From Streptomyces sannanensis (GTDB lineage Bacteria > Actinomycetota > Actinomycetes > Streptomycetales > Streptomycetaceae): a DNA stretch of 64,000 bases. Shown piece after piece: positions 1-9,421 of the stretch. Location of the stretch: positions 7,068,001 to 7,132,000 of the forward strand of contig NZ_BAAAYL010000001.1 in assembly GCF_039536205.1 (NCBI RefSeq), in the 5' to 3' direction. Positions within the stretch are counted from its first letter, which is position 1. Each line of letters starts with the position of its first letter. The position numbers were made by a program, and so were the translations under genes. Under the pieces are notes generated by a model, which ran no database searches, was not told where the DNA came from, and saw only the letters and a list, made by a program, of their open reading frames with translations.

Positions 1-389
1 GGGTTCCACGCCCGATCAGCGCGTTCAGCGCACACCGGCCGGCGTGGCCGACAGGGTTCAGGTTCGGGAGGCCCGCCTCACCCCGCCTCCACCCGGGAAG
101 TGTCCCCAACGGGCGTGCCGGCCGGGACACTTGCGCCGGCCTGCGTGCCGTGCCGCAGGAAGGACACCAGCTTGCTGCCGGCCTGGAGCAGGTTCGCGCA
201 GGCCAGCGCAGCCCACAGGCCGGTCAGCCCGCCCGCGTCGGCGATCGGTACGGCCGGCACGGAACCACACGACGGTCCACATCAGGCTCGGCCCGGTGCG
301 CTTGAGCCCGATGAGGGCGAAGCCCGGCCGTGCCGGTCACCCGTCCGAGCAGGCCCGTCATCGTCGCGTCGTCCATGCGGGGAGCGTAC
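1..389. other. No confident gene
   Basis: I see no intact gene here. On the minus strand two short stretches in different frames (about 200-330 and 78-260) read as hydrophobic peptide, which could be a decayed membrane-protein gene, but neither matches a family I recognise. Confidence 0.3.
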
Positions 390-1811
390 CTATGAGGCGG
401 GCCCGGGGCGATGGAGCGGGGGCGGCCGGTGCTCGAACCAGCGCTGGTCCGACTCGAGTTGTGCGGCCAGTGAGATCAGCAGCGGCTCGCTGTGCGCCGG
501 GCCGAGGAGCTGGGCGCCGAGCGGCAGGCCGTCGGGTGTGAAGCCCGCGGGGACGTTGACGCCGGGCCAGCCGAGGACGTTCCACGGCCAGGCGTAGGGG
601 CAGGCCGCGATCACCGCGCGGTCGAGGCGGTGGCCGGAGAGACCGATCAGGGCGCCCACCGGGGGTGGGGGAGTGGCGGTGGTCGGTGCCAGAACGACGT
701 CGAAGCGGTCGAAGATTTCGCCGATGCGGCGGTGGAGTACGGACTCCGCCCGGCGCGCCAGGCGCAGCGGGGCTCCGTCGAGCAGTCCGCCCAGACGGAC
801 GGTGCCACGGGTGCGCGGGTCGAGCAGGGCCGGTTCCGGTACGCGGGACGCCCACTCGCGCAGGCCGGCGGTGGCGCGCGGTATGAAGGCCGGTCCGACC
901 GCGCCGTACGAGGGGTCCGCTGCCGCGACGTCATGGCCGAGGGCCGTCAGCCGCTCGGCCAGCCGGGTCACCGCGGCCCGTACGCGAGGGTCCAGGTGCT
1001 TGGACGTGGCGGTGAACGGCATCCGTGTGGAGAGCGCGATGCGCAGCCGGCCGGGGTCGCGGTTCGCGGCGGCGGACGCGTCGACGGCGGGCGGCCGGTG
1101 CAGATCGCCGGTGTGCGGTCCGCTCGCGGCGTCCAGCATCAGCGCGGCGTCGGCGACCGTACGGGCCAGCACGCCATGGACGGTGATGCCGTTGAAGGCC
1201 TCGGCGTCGGGCCAGGTGGAGATGCGGCCGCGCTGGGGCTTGATGCCGACCAGGTGGGTCCAGGCGGCGGGGATCCGTATGGATCCCGCGCCGTCGGAGC
1301 CGAGGGCGGCCGGGACGAGTCCCGCCGCCACCGCGGCGGCCGACCCGCCCGATGAACCGCCGGGTGTGTGGCGGGTGTTCCAGGGATTACGGGTGTCCCC
1401 GAAAGCGGGCCCCTCGGTGAACGGCCACTGCCCGAGCTCCGGGGTGTTCGTCTTGCCGACGATCACGGCTCCGGCCGCCCTGAGGCGCCGTACCGCCTCG
1501 CTGTCGGCGGCTTTCGGCGGGAAGCTGCCGGGACAGCCGAAGGCGGTCGGTTCGCCGGCCACGTCCATGTCGTCCTTCACGGCGACCGGCACACCCAGCA
1601 GCGGCAGCCGGACGCCCTCGGACAGCAACCGGTCGGCGGCCTCGGCCTCGGCGAGCGCACTCTCCGCGCGTACCACCCGGAAGGCGTTGAGCACCGGCTG
1701 GGACGCCGAGATCCTTTCGAGGGTCTGCTCGGTCAACTCCCGTGCGGAGACGTCGCCTTGGGCGAGGGAGCGGGCGGTGTCCAGCAGACCCGCCGGGAGA
1801 GGTGTCGACAC
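390..1811 (-). CDS. Amidase, amidase-signature family
   Basis: Hydrolyses an amide bond, probably in the cytoplasm, since no signal peptide is visible; the substrate cannot be read from sequence. At 473 residues it has the usual length for the amidase-signature fold. The Ser-Ser-Lys triad is visible: Lys near 79 in AVKDD, the glycine-serine motif GGSSGGS at 151-157, and the nucleophile region GSDGAGS at 171-177. The family includes AtzF-, GatA- and fatty-acid-amide-type enzymes. GatA is unlikely because no gatB or gatC is adjacent. It stands alone, running towards the window start, with its own upstream gap. Confidence 0.9.
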   Translation of the reverse strand: MSTPLPAGLLDTARSLAQGDVSARELTEQTLERISASQPVLNAFRVVRAESALAEAEAADRLLSEGVRLPLLGVPVAVKDDMDVAGEPTAFGCPGSFPPKAADSEAVRRLRAAGAVIVGKTNTPELGQWPFTEGPAFGDTRNPWNTRHTPGGSSGGSAAAVAAGLVPAALGSDGAGSIRIPAAWTHLVGIKPQRGRISTWPDAEAFNGITVHGVLARTVADAALMLDAASGPHTGDLHRPPAVDASAAANRDPGRLRIALSTRMPFTATSKHLDPRVRAAVTRLAERLTALGHDVAAADPSYGAVGPAFIPRATAGLREWASRVPEPALLDPRTRGTVRLGGLLDGAPLRLARRAESVLHRRIGEIFDRFDVVLAPTTATPPPPVGALIGLSGHRLDRAVIAACPYAWPWNVLGWPGVNVPAGFTPDGLPLGAQLLGPAHSEPLLISLAAQLESDQRWFEHRPPPLHRPGPAS

Positions 1812-2130
1812 GGAACCTCCCGTTACTCGCTGGCAGTGACCAGGGTAGCGGGAGGTCCCGTCTCATGCGTCAGATCCATTCGTCCGGCGAGGACATGAAG
1901 CCGTCGAAGCCGCACGGTGGAGGGCGCGGCACGCCCTGGTGACCGTACGGAGACGTCGAAGCCGCGCCTCACGAGCAGGGCGGCCCGCTCCGGTACTGCG
2001 AACGGGTGTCGACCGGGTCAGCGGACGGATCGGGCGTACGGCGAGTGCGCCCGGCACGGAGAGGCCGGCGCCCACCAGGAACAGCGCGGGATACCGAGTA
2101 CCAGGCACAGCCGCACGCAACACCCCCGCG
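1812..2130. other. Intergenic, nothing recognised
   Basis: This 319-base gap lies between the amidase start and the thioredoxin stop. Open frames crossing it have no convincing start or family match. It presumably holds the amidase promoter. Confidence 0.4.
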
Positions 2131-2496
2131 TCAGCCGGCCTCCGCCTCCGCGACGGACTTGCGGACCTCGTCCATGTCCAGTGCGCGGGCCTGGCCGATC
2201 AGATCCTCCAGGGCGGGCGCGGGCAGGGCGCCCGGCTGGGCGAAGACCGCGACCTTCTCCCGCACGATCATCAGCGTGGGGATGGAGCTGATCCCGAAGG
2301 CCGCTGCCAGCTCCGGCTGGGCCTCCGTGTCGACCTTGCCGAAGACCAGGTCCTCGTGGCGCTCGGAGGCCGCTTCGAAGACCGGTCCGAACTGCCGGCA
2401 CGGACCGCACCACGCGGCCCAGAAGTCGATCAGAACGAAGTCGTTCTCCGACACGATCTGATCGAAGTTGTCCTTGGTGAGCTCGACAGTCGCCAC
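2131..2496 (-). CDS. Thioredoxin
   Basis: Small dithiol-disulfide oxidoreductase of about 121 residues. The redox motif WCGPC has its cysteines at about 30 and 33, and the conserved cis-proline is seen in SSIPTLM. I chose the GTG at 2496 because a strong AGGAAAGAGAGGG ribosome site lies just upstream and the N-terminus then matches the family. The frame stays open far upstream, but only as the antisense of the next genes. It is divergent from a flavoprotein disulfide reductase starting 117 bases away, so the two may share a promoter region and a redox role. That functional link is inference. Confidence 0.95.
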   Translation of the reverse strand: MATVELTKDNFDQIVSENDFVLIDFWAAWCGPCRQFGPVFEAASERHEDLVFGKVDTEAQPELAAAFGISSIPTLMIVREKVAVFAQPGALPAPALEDLIGQARALDMDEVRKSVAEAEAG

Positions 2497-2613
2497 GTCG
2501 CCCTCTCTTTCCTTCCGGCTCCCCGATGGAGCCACCCGCCACAACCCGGACCGTACCGGGGGTATTCCGCCCGCCCTGTGGCCACGCCGTGCGACCCGCA
2601 CCAGACTGTGCGT

Positions 2614-4044
2614 ATGACGGAGGAGTCGGAATACGACGTAGTGGTGCTGGGCGCAGGCCCCACCGGCGAGAACGTGGCGGACCGCACCAGGGCCGCCGGC
2701 CTGAGTACGGCGGTGGTGGAGTCCGAGCTGGTCGGCGGCGAATGCTCGTACTGGGCCTGCATGCCCAGCAAGGCGCTGCTGCGCCCGGTCATCGCCCGGG
2801 CGGACGCACGCCGCCTCCCCGGGCTTGGGCAGGCGGTGGACGGCCCGCTCGACACGCAGGCGGTGCTCGCCCGCCGGGACGAGAAGACCGCGCACTGGAA
2901 GGACGACGGCCAGGCCGAATGGGTGGACGGCATCGGCGCCAGGCTCTACCGCGGCCACGGCCGGCTGACCGGCCCCCGCCGGGTCACCGTCAGCGGCCCG
3001 GAGGGCGACCGCCACATCCTGACCGCGCGGCACGCGGTCGCCGTGTGCACCGGCAGCCGGGCCGTGCTGCCTCCGCTGCCCGGCCTCGCCTACGGGCATG
3101 TCTGGACCAGCCGCGAGGCAACCAGTGCCCAGCAGGTCCCCGGCAGGCTCGCCGTGGTCGGCGGGGGAGTGGTGGGCACCGAGATGGCCACCGCCTGGCG
3201 TGCCCTCGGGGCCGAGGTGACCCTCCTGGTGCGCGGCGACCGGCTGCTGCCCCGGATGGAGCCCTTCGCGGGTGACCTGGTCGCCGAGGCGCTGACCGAG
3301 GCCGGGGTCACGGTCCGTACCGGCGTCTCGGTCGCCGCGCTGGTACGGGACAGCGGCGCCGGACATCCCGTGTCCCTGGTTCTCGACGGCGGTGAGCACA
3401 TCGAGGCCGACGAGGTGCTGTTCGCGACGGGCCGTGCCCCGCGCACCGAGGACATCGGCCTGGAGACGGTAGGCCTGGAGCCGGGCGCGTGGCTGGAGGT
3501 GGACGACACCTGCCGGGTGGTGGGCAGCGACTGGCTGTACGCGGTCGGGGACGTCAACCGGCGGGCGCTGCTCACCCATCAGGGCAAGTACCAGGCCCGT
3601 ATCGCGGGCCCCGCCATCGCGGCCCGGGCGGCAGGCCGGCCGCTGGACACCGGCCGCTGGGGCGCGCACACCGCGACCGCCGACCACGCCGCCGTACCGC
3701 AGGTGGTCTTCACGGACCCGGAGGCCGCCTCCGTCGGCCTCACTCTCGAGGCCGCCGAAGCGGCCGGGTACCGGGTACGGGCCGTCGACCACGACCTCGG
3801 GGCGGTGGCGGGCGCCGGGCTGTACGCCGAGGGCTACCGCGGCCATGCCCGGATGATCGTCGACCTTGACCGGGAGGTCCTGCTGGGCGCGACGTTCGTG
3901 GGCCCCGGGGTCGGAGAGCTGCTGCACTCCGCAACCGTGGCGGTCGCCGGCGAGGTGCCCATCGACCGGCTGTGGCACGCGGTCCCGGCTTATCCGACCA
4001 TCAGCGAGGTATGGCTGCGGCTGCTGGAGACGTACCGGAAGTGA
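2614..4044 (+). CDS. Pyridine nucleotide-disulfide oxidoreductase, mercuric-reductase-like
   Basis: FAD and NAD(P)H-dependent flavoprotein of about 476 residues in the lipoamide dehydrogenase/mercuric reductase family. The FAD site GAGPTG is at 13-18. The redox-active disulfide motif CSYWAC is at about 44-49, followed by MPSKALLRP. A second nucleotide site is seen as GGGVVGTE, and the C-terminal dimerisation domain is complete. The paired C-terminal cysteines of true MerA are not apparent, so mercury reduction is not claimed. Start ATG at 2614 is set by the N-terminus of the FAD fold. The nucleoside hydrolase follows 12 bases on, probably in one transcript. Confidence 0.9.
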   Translation: MTEESEYDVVVLGAGPTGENVADRTRAAGLSTAVVESELVGGECSYWACMPSKALLRPVIARADARRLPGLGQAVDGPLDTQAVLARRDEKTAHWKDDGQAEWVDGIGARLYRGHGRLTGPRRVTVSGPEGDRHILTARHAVAVCTGSRAVLPPLPGLAYGHVWTSREATSAQQVPGRLAVVGGGVVGTEMATAWRALGAEVTLLVRGDRLLPRMEPFAGDLVAEALTEAGVTVRTGVSVAALVRDSGAGHPVSLVLDGGEHIEADEVLFATGRAPRTEDIGLETVGLEPGAWLEVDDTCRVVGSDWLYAVGDVNRRALLTHQGKYQARIAGPAIAARAAGRPLDTGRWGAHTATADHAAVPQVVFTDPEAASVGLTLEAAEAAGYRVRAVDHDLGAVAGAGLYAEGYRGHARMIVDLDREVLLGATFVGPGVGELLHSATVAVAGEVPIDRLWHAVPAYPTISEVWLRLLETYRK

Positions 4045-4056
4045 AGGAGGCGAGTC

Positions 4057-5049
4057 ATGGCGCTCGCACCGATCGTCCTCGACAGTGATCCGGGACTCGA
4101 CGACGCCGTGGCCCTGCAGTATCTGCTCGGCACCGGGCTGTGGGATCTGAAGGCCTATACCAGCGTCGGAGGCAATGCCCCCGCCGAGCAGACCTTCCGC
4201 AATGCCCGCGGCCTGGCACGGGTCTTCGGCATCGACGGCGACGTACCGGTCCACCGCGGCTCCGGCCGGCACATCAGCCGGACCGAGTATGCCGTGGACT
4301 TCCACGGCAGGACGGGCCTGGGCGAGGAGACACTGCCCGATTCCACCGTCCCCGAGCAGACCGAGCCGGCGCCGGCCGTGCTGATCCGGCTGTCGAAGCG
4401 GTACGAGGGCGAGCTGACCGTCGTCGCCACCGGACCGCTCACCAATGTGGCCACCGCCCTGCTTGCCGACCCGGGCCTGGCCCACCGGGTCCGCAAGCTG
4501 GTCTTCATGGGCGGTGCCGCCCTCGTGCCCGGCAATGTCACCGCGGTCGCCGAGTTCAACATCTGGGCCGACGCGGACGCCGCCGACATCGTGGTCTCCA
4601 GCGGCATCCCATACACCATGGTCGGGCTGGACGCCACCCACGGCTGGCGCTTCGGCCACGGCGACCTGGCCCGCCTCGAGGCCGCGGGGCCCGGCCAGGA
4701 ACTGACCGCCCGTATGATGCGCGCCTACCTGAAGACGTACGAACGCAACAAGGGCGAGGACACCTGCCCGCTGCACGACCCCCTCGCGGTGGGCGTCGCC
4801 GCCGACGAGTCGTTCGTCTCGGCGGCCACCGGCACGGTCGTCGTCGAGTGCGCGAGCGAACTGACGCGGGGGAAGACGGTGTTCCTGGCCGAGGACAAGG
4901 CCGGCCAGTACACCTACCCGCCCGCCGTCATGGCCCGTACCAGGCACTCCGGCCGGGTCGCCCTGTCCACCGGACCGCGCGACTTCAGCGCCGACTTCAC
5001 CGAGACCCTGCTGCGCCGCCCTGCCGTCGCTTGGCGGCCCGCAGGATGA
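4057..5049 (+). CDS. Inosine-uridine preferring nucleoside hydrolase
   Basis: Calcium-dependent N-ribohydrolase that cleaves nucleosides to base and ribose. The family metal motif LDSDPGLDDA lies at residues 8-17, and at 330 residues it has normal length. A GGAGGCG ribosome site precedes the ATG. It is 12 bases downstream of the flavoprotein gene and likely cotranscribed. Its last 53 bases overlap the 3' end of the convergent rlmG gene, so there is no room for a separate terminator. Exact nucleoside preference cannot be told. Confidence 0.92.
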   Translation: MALAPIVLDSDPGLDDAVALQYLLGTGLWDLKAYTSVGGNAPAEQTFRNARGLARVFGIDGDVPVHRGSGRHISRTEYAVDFHGRTGLGEETLPDSTVPEQTEPAPAVLIRLSKRYEGELTVVATGPLTNVATALLADPGLAHRVRKLVFMGGAALVPGNVTAVAEFNIWADADAADIVVSSGIPYTMVGLDATHGWRFGHGDLARLEAAGPGQELTARMMRAYLKTYERNKGEDTCPLHDPLAVGVAADESFVSAATGTVVVECASELTRGKTVFLAEDKAGQYTYPPAVMARTRHSGRVALSTGPRDFSADFTETLLRRPAVAWRPAG

Positions 5050-6172
5050 CGAACTTGGGGTTACCGGCGACGACTTCGCAGTTGCCGAAGAGCTTGCGAA
5101 GCTTCACGTGGTACCCGAGATGGCGGTTGCCGACGACCCACAGCTCACCGCCCGGCCGCAGCGCCCTGCGCGCCCCGGTGAACATGCGCCAGGCCGTCGC
5201 GTCCGTGGTCGCCCGGTGCGAGTGGAACGGAGGATTGTTCAGCACCAGGTCCACCGTCCCGGCCGGTACGGCCGACAGCGCGTCACCGGCCAGGAACTCC
5301 GCCCTGGCGTCGGAGTTCGCCCGGAACGTGGCCTCCGCCGAGGCCACCGCCTGGTACGACTCGTCGATGAAGGTCACCTCGGACTCGGGATTGGACAGCG
5401 CCGCGGCCGTGCCGATCACACCGTTGCCGCAGCCCAGGTCCACGACGTGCTCCGGGCCCCGTCGCCGGGGGAGGTTCTGCAGCAGGAAGCGGCTCCCGAT
5501 GTCGAGGCGTTCCGCGCAGAAGATGCCCGCGTGGTTGGTCACGGTCCGGCCGGAGATCGCTCCGATGTCCTGCGGAAGCGCGTAGGTGAGCGGCCAGGGG
5601 CTGGCGGTGCGGGGGAGTCCGGGGTCCGGTGAGCAGAAGATCAGTCGGGCCTTCTTGACCGCGAGGGAGGTCCGGGTCGGGCCGAGGATCTGCTCGAACA
5701 GCTTCAGCGTCGAGGTGTGGATCTCGGTGACCATGCCCGTCCCGACGACGACCGTACCCGCGTGCACCGCGGGCGCCAGGCGGTGCAGCTGGTCCTCCAG
5801 CAGCGCCAGGCTCTTGGGGACCCGGACCAGCAGCACATCGATCCGCTCCGGGGGCGTGTCCCGGGTCGACAGCAGTCGCACCGCGTCCGCGTCGGCACCG
5901 TTGCGCGCGAGGTTGGCCAGGGTCGCCTGCCGGCCGAGGAACGAGTCGGTGATCTGCACGGGGCGGTGCCCGGCCAGTGCGGTGACCAGGGCACCCCACC
6001 GGTCGCCCACCACGACGACGGTGCCGGCGAGGTCCGCCGGCTCGCCGTCGGTTCCCTTCAGGTGTCGCAGCAGGTACTCGTCGGCGGCGTCCCAGGCGCG
6101 CAGCTGGTCGCGCGGGTCCTCCGGAAAGCGGGTGAGATCGAACTCGCCCCAAGGCGTCGAGAAACGGTTCAT
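4997..6172 (-). CDS. rlmG: 23S rRNA (guanine-N2)-methyltransferase RlmG-type
   Basis: SAM-dependent class I methyltransferase of 391 residues, the length of E. coli RlmG, which makes m2G1835 in 23S rRNA. The N-terminal half is the degenerate substrate-binding domain. The C-terminal half carries DLGCGNG at 245-251 and the catalytic NNPPFH at 312-317. The tail with GNRHLGYHVKLRKLFGN closely resembles RlmG rather than RsmC. Start ATG at 6172. The 3' end overlaps the convergent nucleoside hydrolase by 53 bases. Confidence 0.9.
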   Translation of the reverse strand: MNRFSTPWGEFDLTRFPEDPRDQLRAWDAADEYLLRHLKGTDGEPADLAGTVVVVGDRWGALVTALAGHRPVQITDSFLGRQATLANLARNGADADAVRLLSTRDTPPERIDVLLVRVPKSLALLEDQLHRLAPAVHAGTVVVGTGMVTEIHTSTLKLFEQILGPTRTSLAVKKARLIFCSPDPGLPRTASPWPLTYALPQDIGAISGRTVTNHAGIFCAERLDIGSRFLLQNLPRRRGPEHVVDLGCGNGVIGTAAALSNPESEVTFIDESYQAVASAEATFRANSDARAEFLAGDALSAVPAGTVDLVLNNPPFHSHRATTDATAWRMFTGARRALRPGGELWVVGNRHLGYHVKLRKLFGNCEVVAGNPKFVILRAAKRRQGGAAGSR

Positions 6173-6236
6173 CGTGCCCTCAGGCTAGCCGAGCCGGTGC
6201 GTTGCCCCTGGTCAGGCTCCCGGACTCGGGGCCCCG

Positions 6237-6593
6237 TCAGGCCCCGAACTCCGGGTTCATGGCGACGGCCAGTCGCAGCTCCCGGGCCGCCTCCGCAGCA
6301 CGGCCCTGGCGCTCCAGCGTGCGGCCCAGCATCAGCCGCGCGTACGCCTCCACCGGGTCGCGCTCCAGGACGGCCCGCAGCTCGGCCTCGGCCCGGCGCA
6401 GCTGCGCCGAGTGGTAGTAGGCGCGGGCGAGCAGCAGCCGCGGCGCGACCTGCCCGGGCTCCTCCTCGACCAGACCGGTGAGGATGCCCGCCGCGGTGAC
6501 GTACTCCTTGGCGTCGAAGAACATCTGTGCACGCTCCCAGCGCTCGGCGGGCGTTCCGTGCTCGTAATAGGTGTCGGTCTTGATCTCGCTCAC
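6237..6593 (-). CDS. Small tetratricopeptide repeat protein
   Basis: A 118-residue, all-helical protein with about two to three TPR-like repeats; the pattern AYARLMLGRTLERQGRAAEA is typical of one. There is no signal peptide or membrane segment, so it is probably a cytoplasmic protein-interaction scaffold. It is divergent from the pirin gene, with a 107-base shared upstream region. Specific function unknown. Confidence 0.85.
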   Translation of the reverse strand: MSEIKTDTYYEHGTPAERWERAQMFFDAKEYVTAAGILTGLVEEEPGQVAPRLLLARAYYHSAQLRRAEAELRAVLERDPVEAYARLMLGRTLERQGRAAEAARELRLAVAMNPEFGA

Positions 6594-6700
6594 ACCGTGG
6601 CCAACATCGGACCGTGGTTGAATATTTCACCACCGGTGTGAGCCGGAGAGGCCGCCGCGCGCCGGGACACGAACACGGCGACAGGAATAGGTTGACCGCC

Positions 6701-7666
6701 ATGAGCAATCTCGATCGCCAGGCCACGCCATCCGTCTGCGGCGGCCGGGGCTTCGTCGTCGCCGAGCCGGTGCGTGAGCTCCTCAGTCCCCGCCGCGTAA
6801 CGCTCGGCGAGTCCACCGAGGTGCGCAGACTGCTGCCCAACCTCGGCCGCCGCATGGTCGGCGCCTGGTGCTTCGTCGACCACTACGGGCCCGACGACAT
6901 CGCCGACCAGCCCGGAATGCAGGTTCCGCCCCACCCCCACATGGGCCTCCAGACCGTCAGCTGGCTGCACGAGGGCGAAGTACTGCACCGGGACAGCCTG
7001 GGCAGCCTCCAGACCATCCGGCCCAAGGAACTCGGTCTGATGACCTCCGGCCGGGCGATCAGTCACTCGGAGGAAAGCCCCAGGCCGCACGCCAGGTTCC
7101 TGCACGGCGCACAGCTGTGGGTCGCCCTGCCCGACAGCCACCGCCACGTCGAACCGCACTTCCAGCACCACCCCGAGCTACCCGTCGTCACCGCCCCGGG
7201 TTTCACCGCCACCCTGATCCTCGGTGAAATCGACGGTGCCGCCTCGCCCGGCACCACCTACACCCCGATCGTCGGCGCCGACCTCGCCCTCGCCCGGGGC
7301 GCCGAGGTCTCCTTGCCGCTTGAACCCGACTTCGAGTACGCCGTGCTCTCCATGTCCGGCGAGGCCCATGTCGACGGCGTGCCCGTACTCCCCGGCTCGA
7401 TGCTCTACCTCGGCTGTGGCCGCTCCGAACTCCCTCTGCGCGCCGAATCCGACGCCGCCCTGATGCTGCTCGGCGGCGAGCCCTTCGAGGAGGAGCTGGT
7501 CATGTGGTGGAACTTCATCGGGCGTTCGCAGGCGGACATCGAACAGGCGCGCAGGGACTGGATGAAGGGCTCCCGCTTCGGCGAGGTGAAGGGCTATGAC
7601 GGGGGCCGACTGGCCGCGCCCGAACTCCCGCCGGTGCCGCTCAAACCGCGCGGACGAGTACGTTGA
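6701..7666 (+). CDS. Pirin family protein with exchanged 3' end
   Basis: Bicupin protein of 321 residues. The N-terminal cupin keeps the metal-site pattern HPHMGLQT, and the later HSE pattern in SHSEES is also present. Pirins are iron-dependent quercetinase-like or regulatory proteins; which applies here is unknown. ATG at 6701 is preceded by AGGAATAGG. The last 55 codons have a diverged second copy at 19021-19188 that starts with an identical 23-base core. I infer that the present 3' end was supplied by an integrated element and the original tail displaced downstream. Confidence 0.9.
   Translation: MSNLDRQATPSVCGGRGFVVAEPVRELLSPRRVTLGESTEVRRLLPNLGRRMVGAWCFVDHYGPDDIADQPGMQVPPHPHMGLQTVSWLHEGEVLHRDSLGSLQTIRPKELGLMTSGRAISHSEESPRPHARFLHGAQLWVALPDSHRHVEPHFQHHPELPVVTAPGFTATLILGEIDGAASPGTTYTPIVGADLALARGAEVSLPLEPDFEYAVLSMSGEAHVDGVPVLPGSMLYLGCGRSELPLRAESDAALMLLGGEPFEEELVMWWNFIGRSQADIEQARRDWMKGSRFGEVKGYDGGRLAAPELPPVPLKPRGRVR
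7502..7524 (+). repeat. attL-like core inside pirin gene
   Basis: Twenty-three bases beginning ATGTGGTGGAACTTC are identical to 19024-19046. Before and after this core the two regions differ; after it they still encode homologous pirin tails of equal length (165 bases to the stop) but with many substitutions. That is the pattern left by site-specific recombination into the 3' end of a gene. Confidence 0.7.
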
Positions 7667-7713
7667 CCTGGGGTTATAGACATCGGTCCCATTGTCGCAA
7701 GGTGCCGGCACCG

Positions 7714-7740
7714 GCCCCTCCGCCTGCCATGCGGAGGGGC
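7714..7740 (+). terminator. Hairpin after pirin gene
   Basis: Perfect 10-base stem, GCCCCTCCGC paired with GCGGAGGGGC around a 7-base loop, 47 bases after the pirin stop. There is no clear T-run, as is common in Streptomyces terminators. Confidence 0.7.
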
Positions 7741-8298
7741 GTGCTCGCTGCGTCGAAGTGATCCACTCGGACGTGGGGAGCGAGCTGCACGTGTCGGCAC
7801 CTGTGACCAGGTCTAATCAGACTCTTGCTGACCCTTTGCTGACCTTACTGACGAGTCATCAGATGGTTGCCTGTCGGGAGCGGGAGCGGTCTCGAGTGGC
7901 TCGGGGGAGCGGGCGCGCCGTCCGCACGCGACGCGAGGGTGGCTGGACGGTGGTGCTCAGCCGTAGGGTGCGGGCGTCAGTGGGCAGCATTCCAGTTGGA
8001 ATGGCAACAGGGCCACCTCTTCCGCCCGGGTCCCTCGTGGGAGAGGCAGTAGAGCAGATTTTCCGCGTCCAGTCTGAGAGTGCCAGACGAGGGCAGGGCC
8101 ACGAACCGGACTGTGCCTGGCGACAGTTGACCACGCACCCGCGGCCACAGATGGATACGATATGGGGACGATGCGGAAATGTTCGTGCGATGGCCGGGTT
8201 GGGCGTCGAAGTATTCAACACCCTTATGGAATAAGGGGCCATTCCCACGGTTCGCTCGCTGCCCCGTCAGCGGCCAGGCCATGCCGTAGATACCTTCT
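7741..8298. other. No gene seen
   Basis: Open frames cross this 558-base stretch, but none has family-like sequence. The recognisable content is the TGCTGACC repeat pair at 7826-7844. It may be the remains of the element's left-end genes. Confidence 0.35.
7826..7844 (+). repeat. Left arm-type repeat pair TGCTGACC
   Basis: TGCTGACC at 7826-7833 and again at 7837-7844, an 11-base period. The same pair with the same period occurs at 18954-18972. One turn of helix between copies suits integrase or excisionase arm-binding sites. Confidence 0.5.
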
Positions 8299-8739
8299 TC
8301 AGGTGCGCTCCGCAGACGCACCAGCGGGATCTACACCGGCGAGGGCACCTTCGACCTGGTCGGCAACTCCGCCGATGGCCTTGCCGTGGCGGTAGGCCTC
8401 GGCGACGGGCCGGCCCTCGCCTTCAAAAACACCGCCGCCACTGCTCTCGAACACCTCACGCACGCCATTGGGCCGGTACGGGGCGACACCGGTGTGCACG
8501 ACCGTCCAGTCCGGAGGGAAGAACACCTCCGGCCCCACCGGCAAGGGCAACCATGTCCGGGCCGAGCTCGGCCAGTAGCATCCCGCAGTGGGAACTGGGC
8601 ATCCAGACCTTTCCCGACACCCCGGTCCCGCAGGCCGGCCAGATGGCGGAGCGCGGGGCGTACGGGCCGTGAGGAACATGGTGCTCAAGGCTGTTGTGGT
8701 CTTCTTGGCCGCTGCCTTCGTCGCCTTCTTCTGAGCCAC
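8299..8739 (-). pseudogene. Possible frameshifted remnant, unknown
   Basis: The minus frame starts with a lysine/alanine-rich MAQKKATKAAAKKTTTALS, then loses protein character, and regains it from about 8540 down (GPEVFFPPDWTVVHTG onward). An overlapping frame at 8545-8620 (KVWMPSSHCGMLLAELG) appears to supply the missing part, suggesting a frameshift near 8545. The plus strand also reads openly here, so strand is uncertain. I recognise no family. Confidence 0.25.
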
Positions 8740-8856
8740 GCCTGGTGTCTCCCTCCACGGATTCCTCGGCCTGCGACTCCGGCACCTTGAGTACGGCCGG
8801 ATCGGCTAAGCCTGCTCCGATCGTGGGTAGGCGCTGCGCTCGACCGGCCGGTAGGG

Positions 8857-9258
8857 TCAGCGCGGCGCGGTGCGGTGGCCGAACCAGTGGCGGCGGCTGC
8901 CGGGGGCGTCGGCCACCGGGCCGCCGGTCTCGGCGCGGGCGATGTCGCGTTGCTTGATCAGGTCGTCGCGTTCTCGATCGACGGCGGCGGCCTCGCGGCG
9001 TGACATGCCTGCTCCGCGTCGGGCCCGCGCGGAGCGACGGACTCCGAGCATGACCAGGGCCAGGCCGAGCAGGGCGGCGCCGCCCACGACGACCCCGGCC
9101 AGGAAGACACTTCCCGTGGAGCCCATGACGTGGTAGCCGAAAATGGAGAAATCGCCGCCGGTGCCAAGAGCGTGATCGGCTCCCATGTTGCCGAATATGC
9201 CAACAACGCCGATGATCACGGCGGCGATCAGAATGATCAATCCCAGGATGAGAATCAT
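8857..9258 (-). CDS. Small two-helix membrane protein
   Basis: 133 residues. A hydrophobic N-terminal helix (residues 1-22) and a second at about 48-72 are followed by a basic, charged cytoplasmic tail rich in Arg and Glu. The ATG has AAGGAG seven bases upstream. It resembles small DUF-type membrane proteins common in Streptomyces stress loci, but I cannot assign a function. Confidence 0.75.
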   Translation of the reverse strand: MILILGLIILIAAVIIGVVGIFGNMGADHALGTGGDFSIFGYHVMGSTGSVFLAGVVVGGAALLGLALVMLGVRRSARARRGAGMSRREAAAVDRERDDLIKQRDIARAETGGPVADAPGSRRHWFGHRTAPR

Positions 9259-9421
9259 GGACTGCTCCTTGCGTCCGTGCCCGGACGACCGCCGGACACG
9301 GCTGGCGCCTACCCGGATAGGGAAATGTCACGCGGGACGGCGGACACCGAGGGCCCGCGTGTGCGCACGAGGTGCGGTGCGCTGACACTCCGCTGCGGGT
9401 GAGACCGGCCGGCACTGGTTG

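Noticed and set aside
2614..4044. Mercury-resistance operon
   Set aside because: The flavoprotein is MerA-like, but the C-terminal Cys-Cys pair, MerR, MerT/P and MerB are not seen.
2131..4947. Very long minus-strand open frame of over 900 codons
   Set aside because: Only its last 121 codons are a gene (thioredoxin, from 2496). The rest is antisense to the flavoprotein and nucleoside hydrolase, with no family signal.
4140..5585. Plus-strand open frame of about 480 codons
   Set aside because: Arginine/proline-rich shadow of the nucleoside hydrolase and rlmG genes in another frame.
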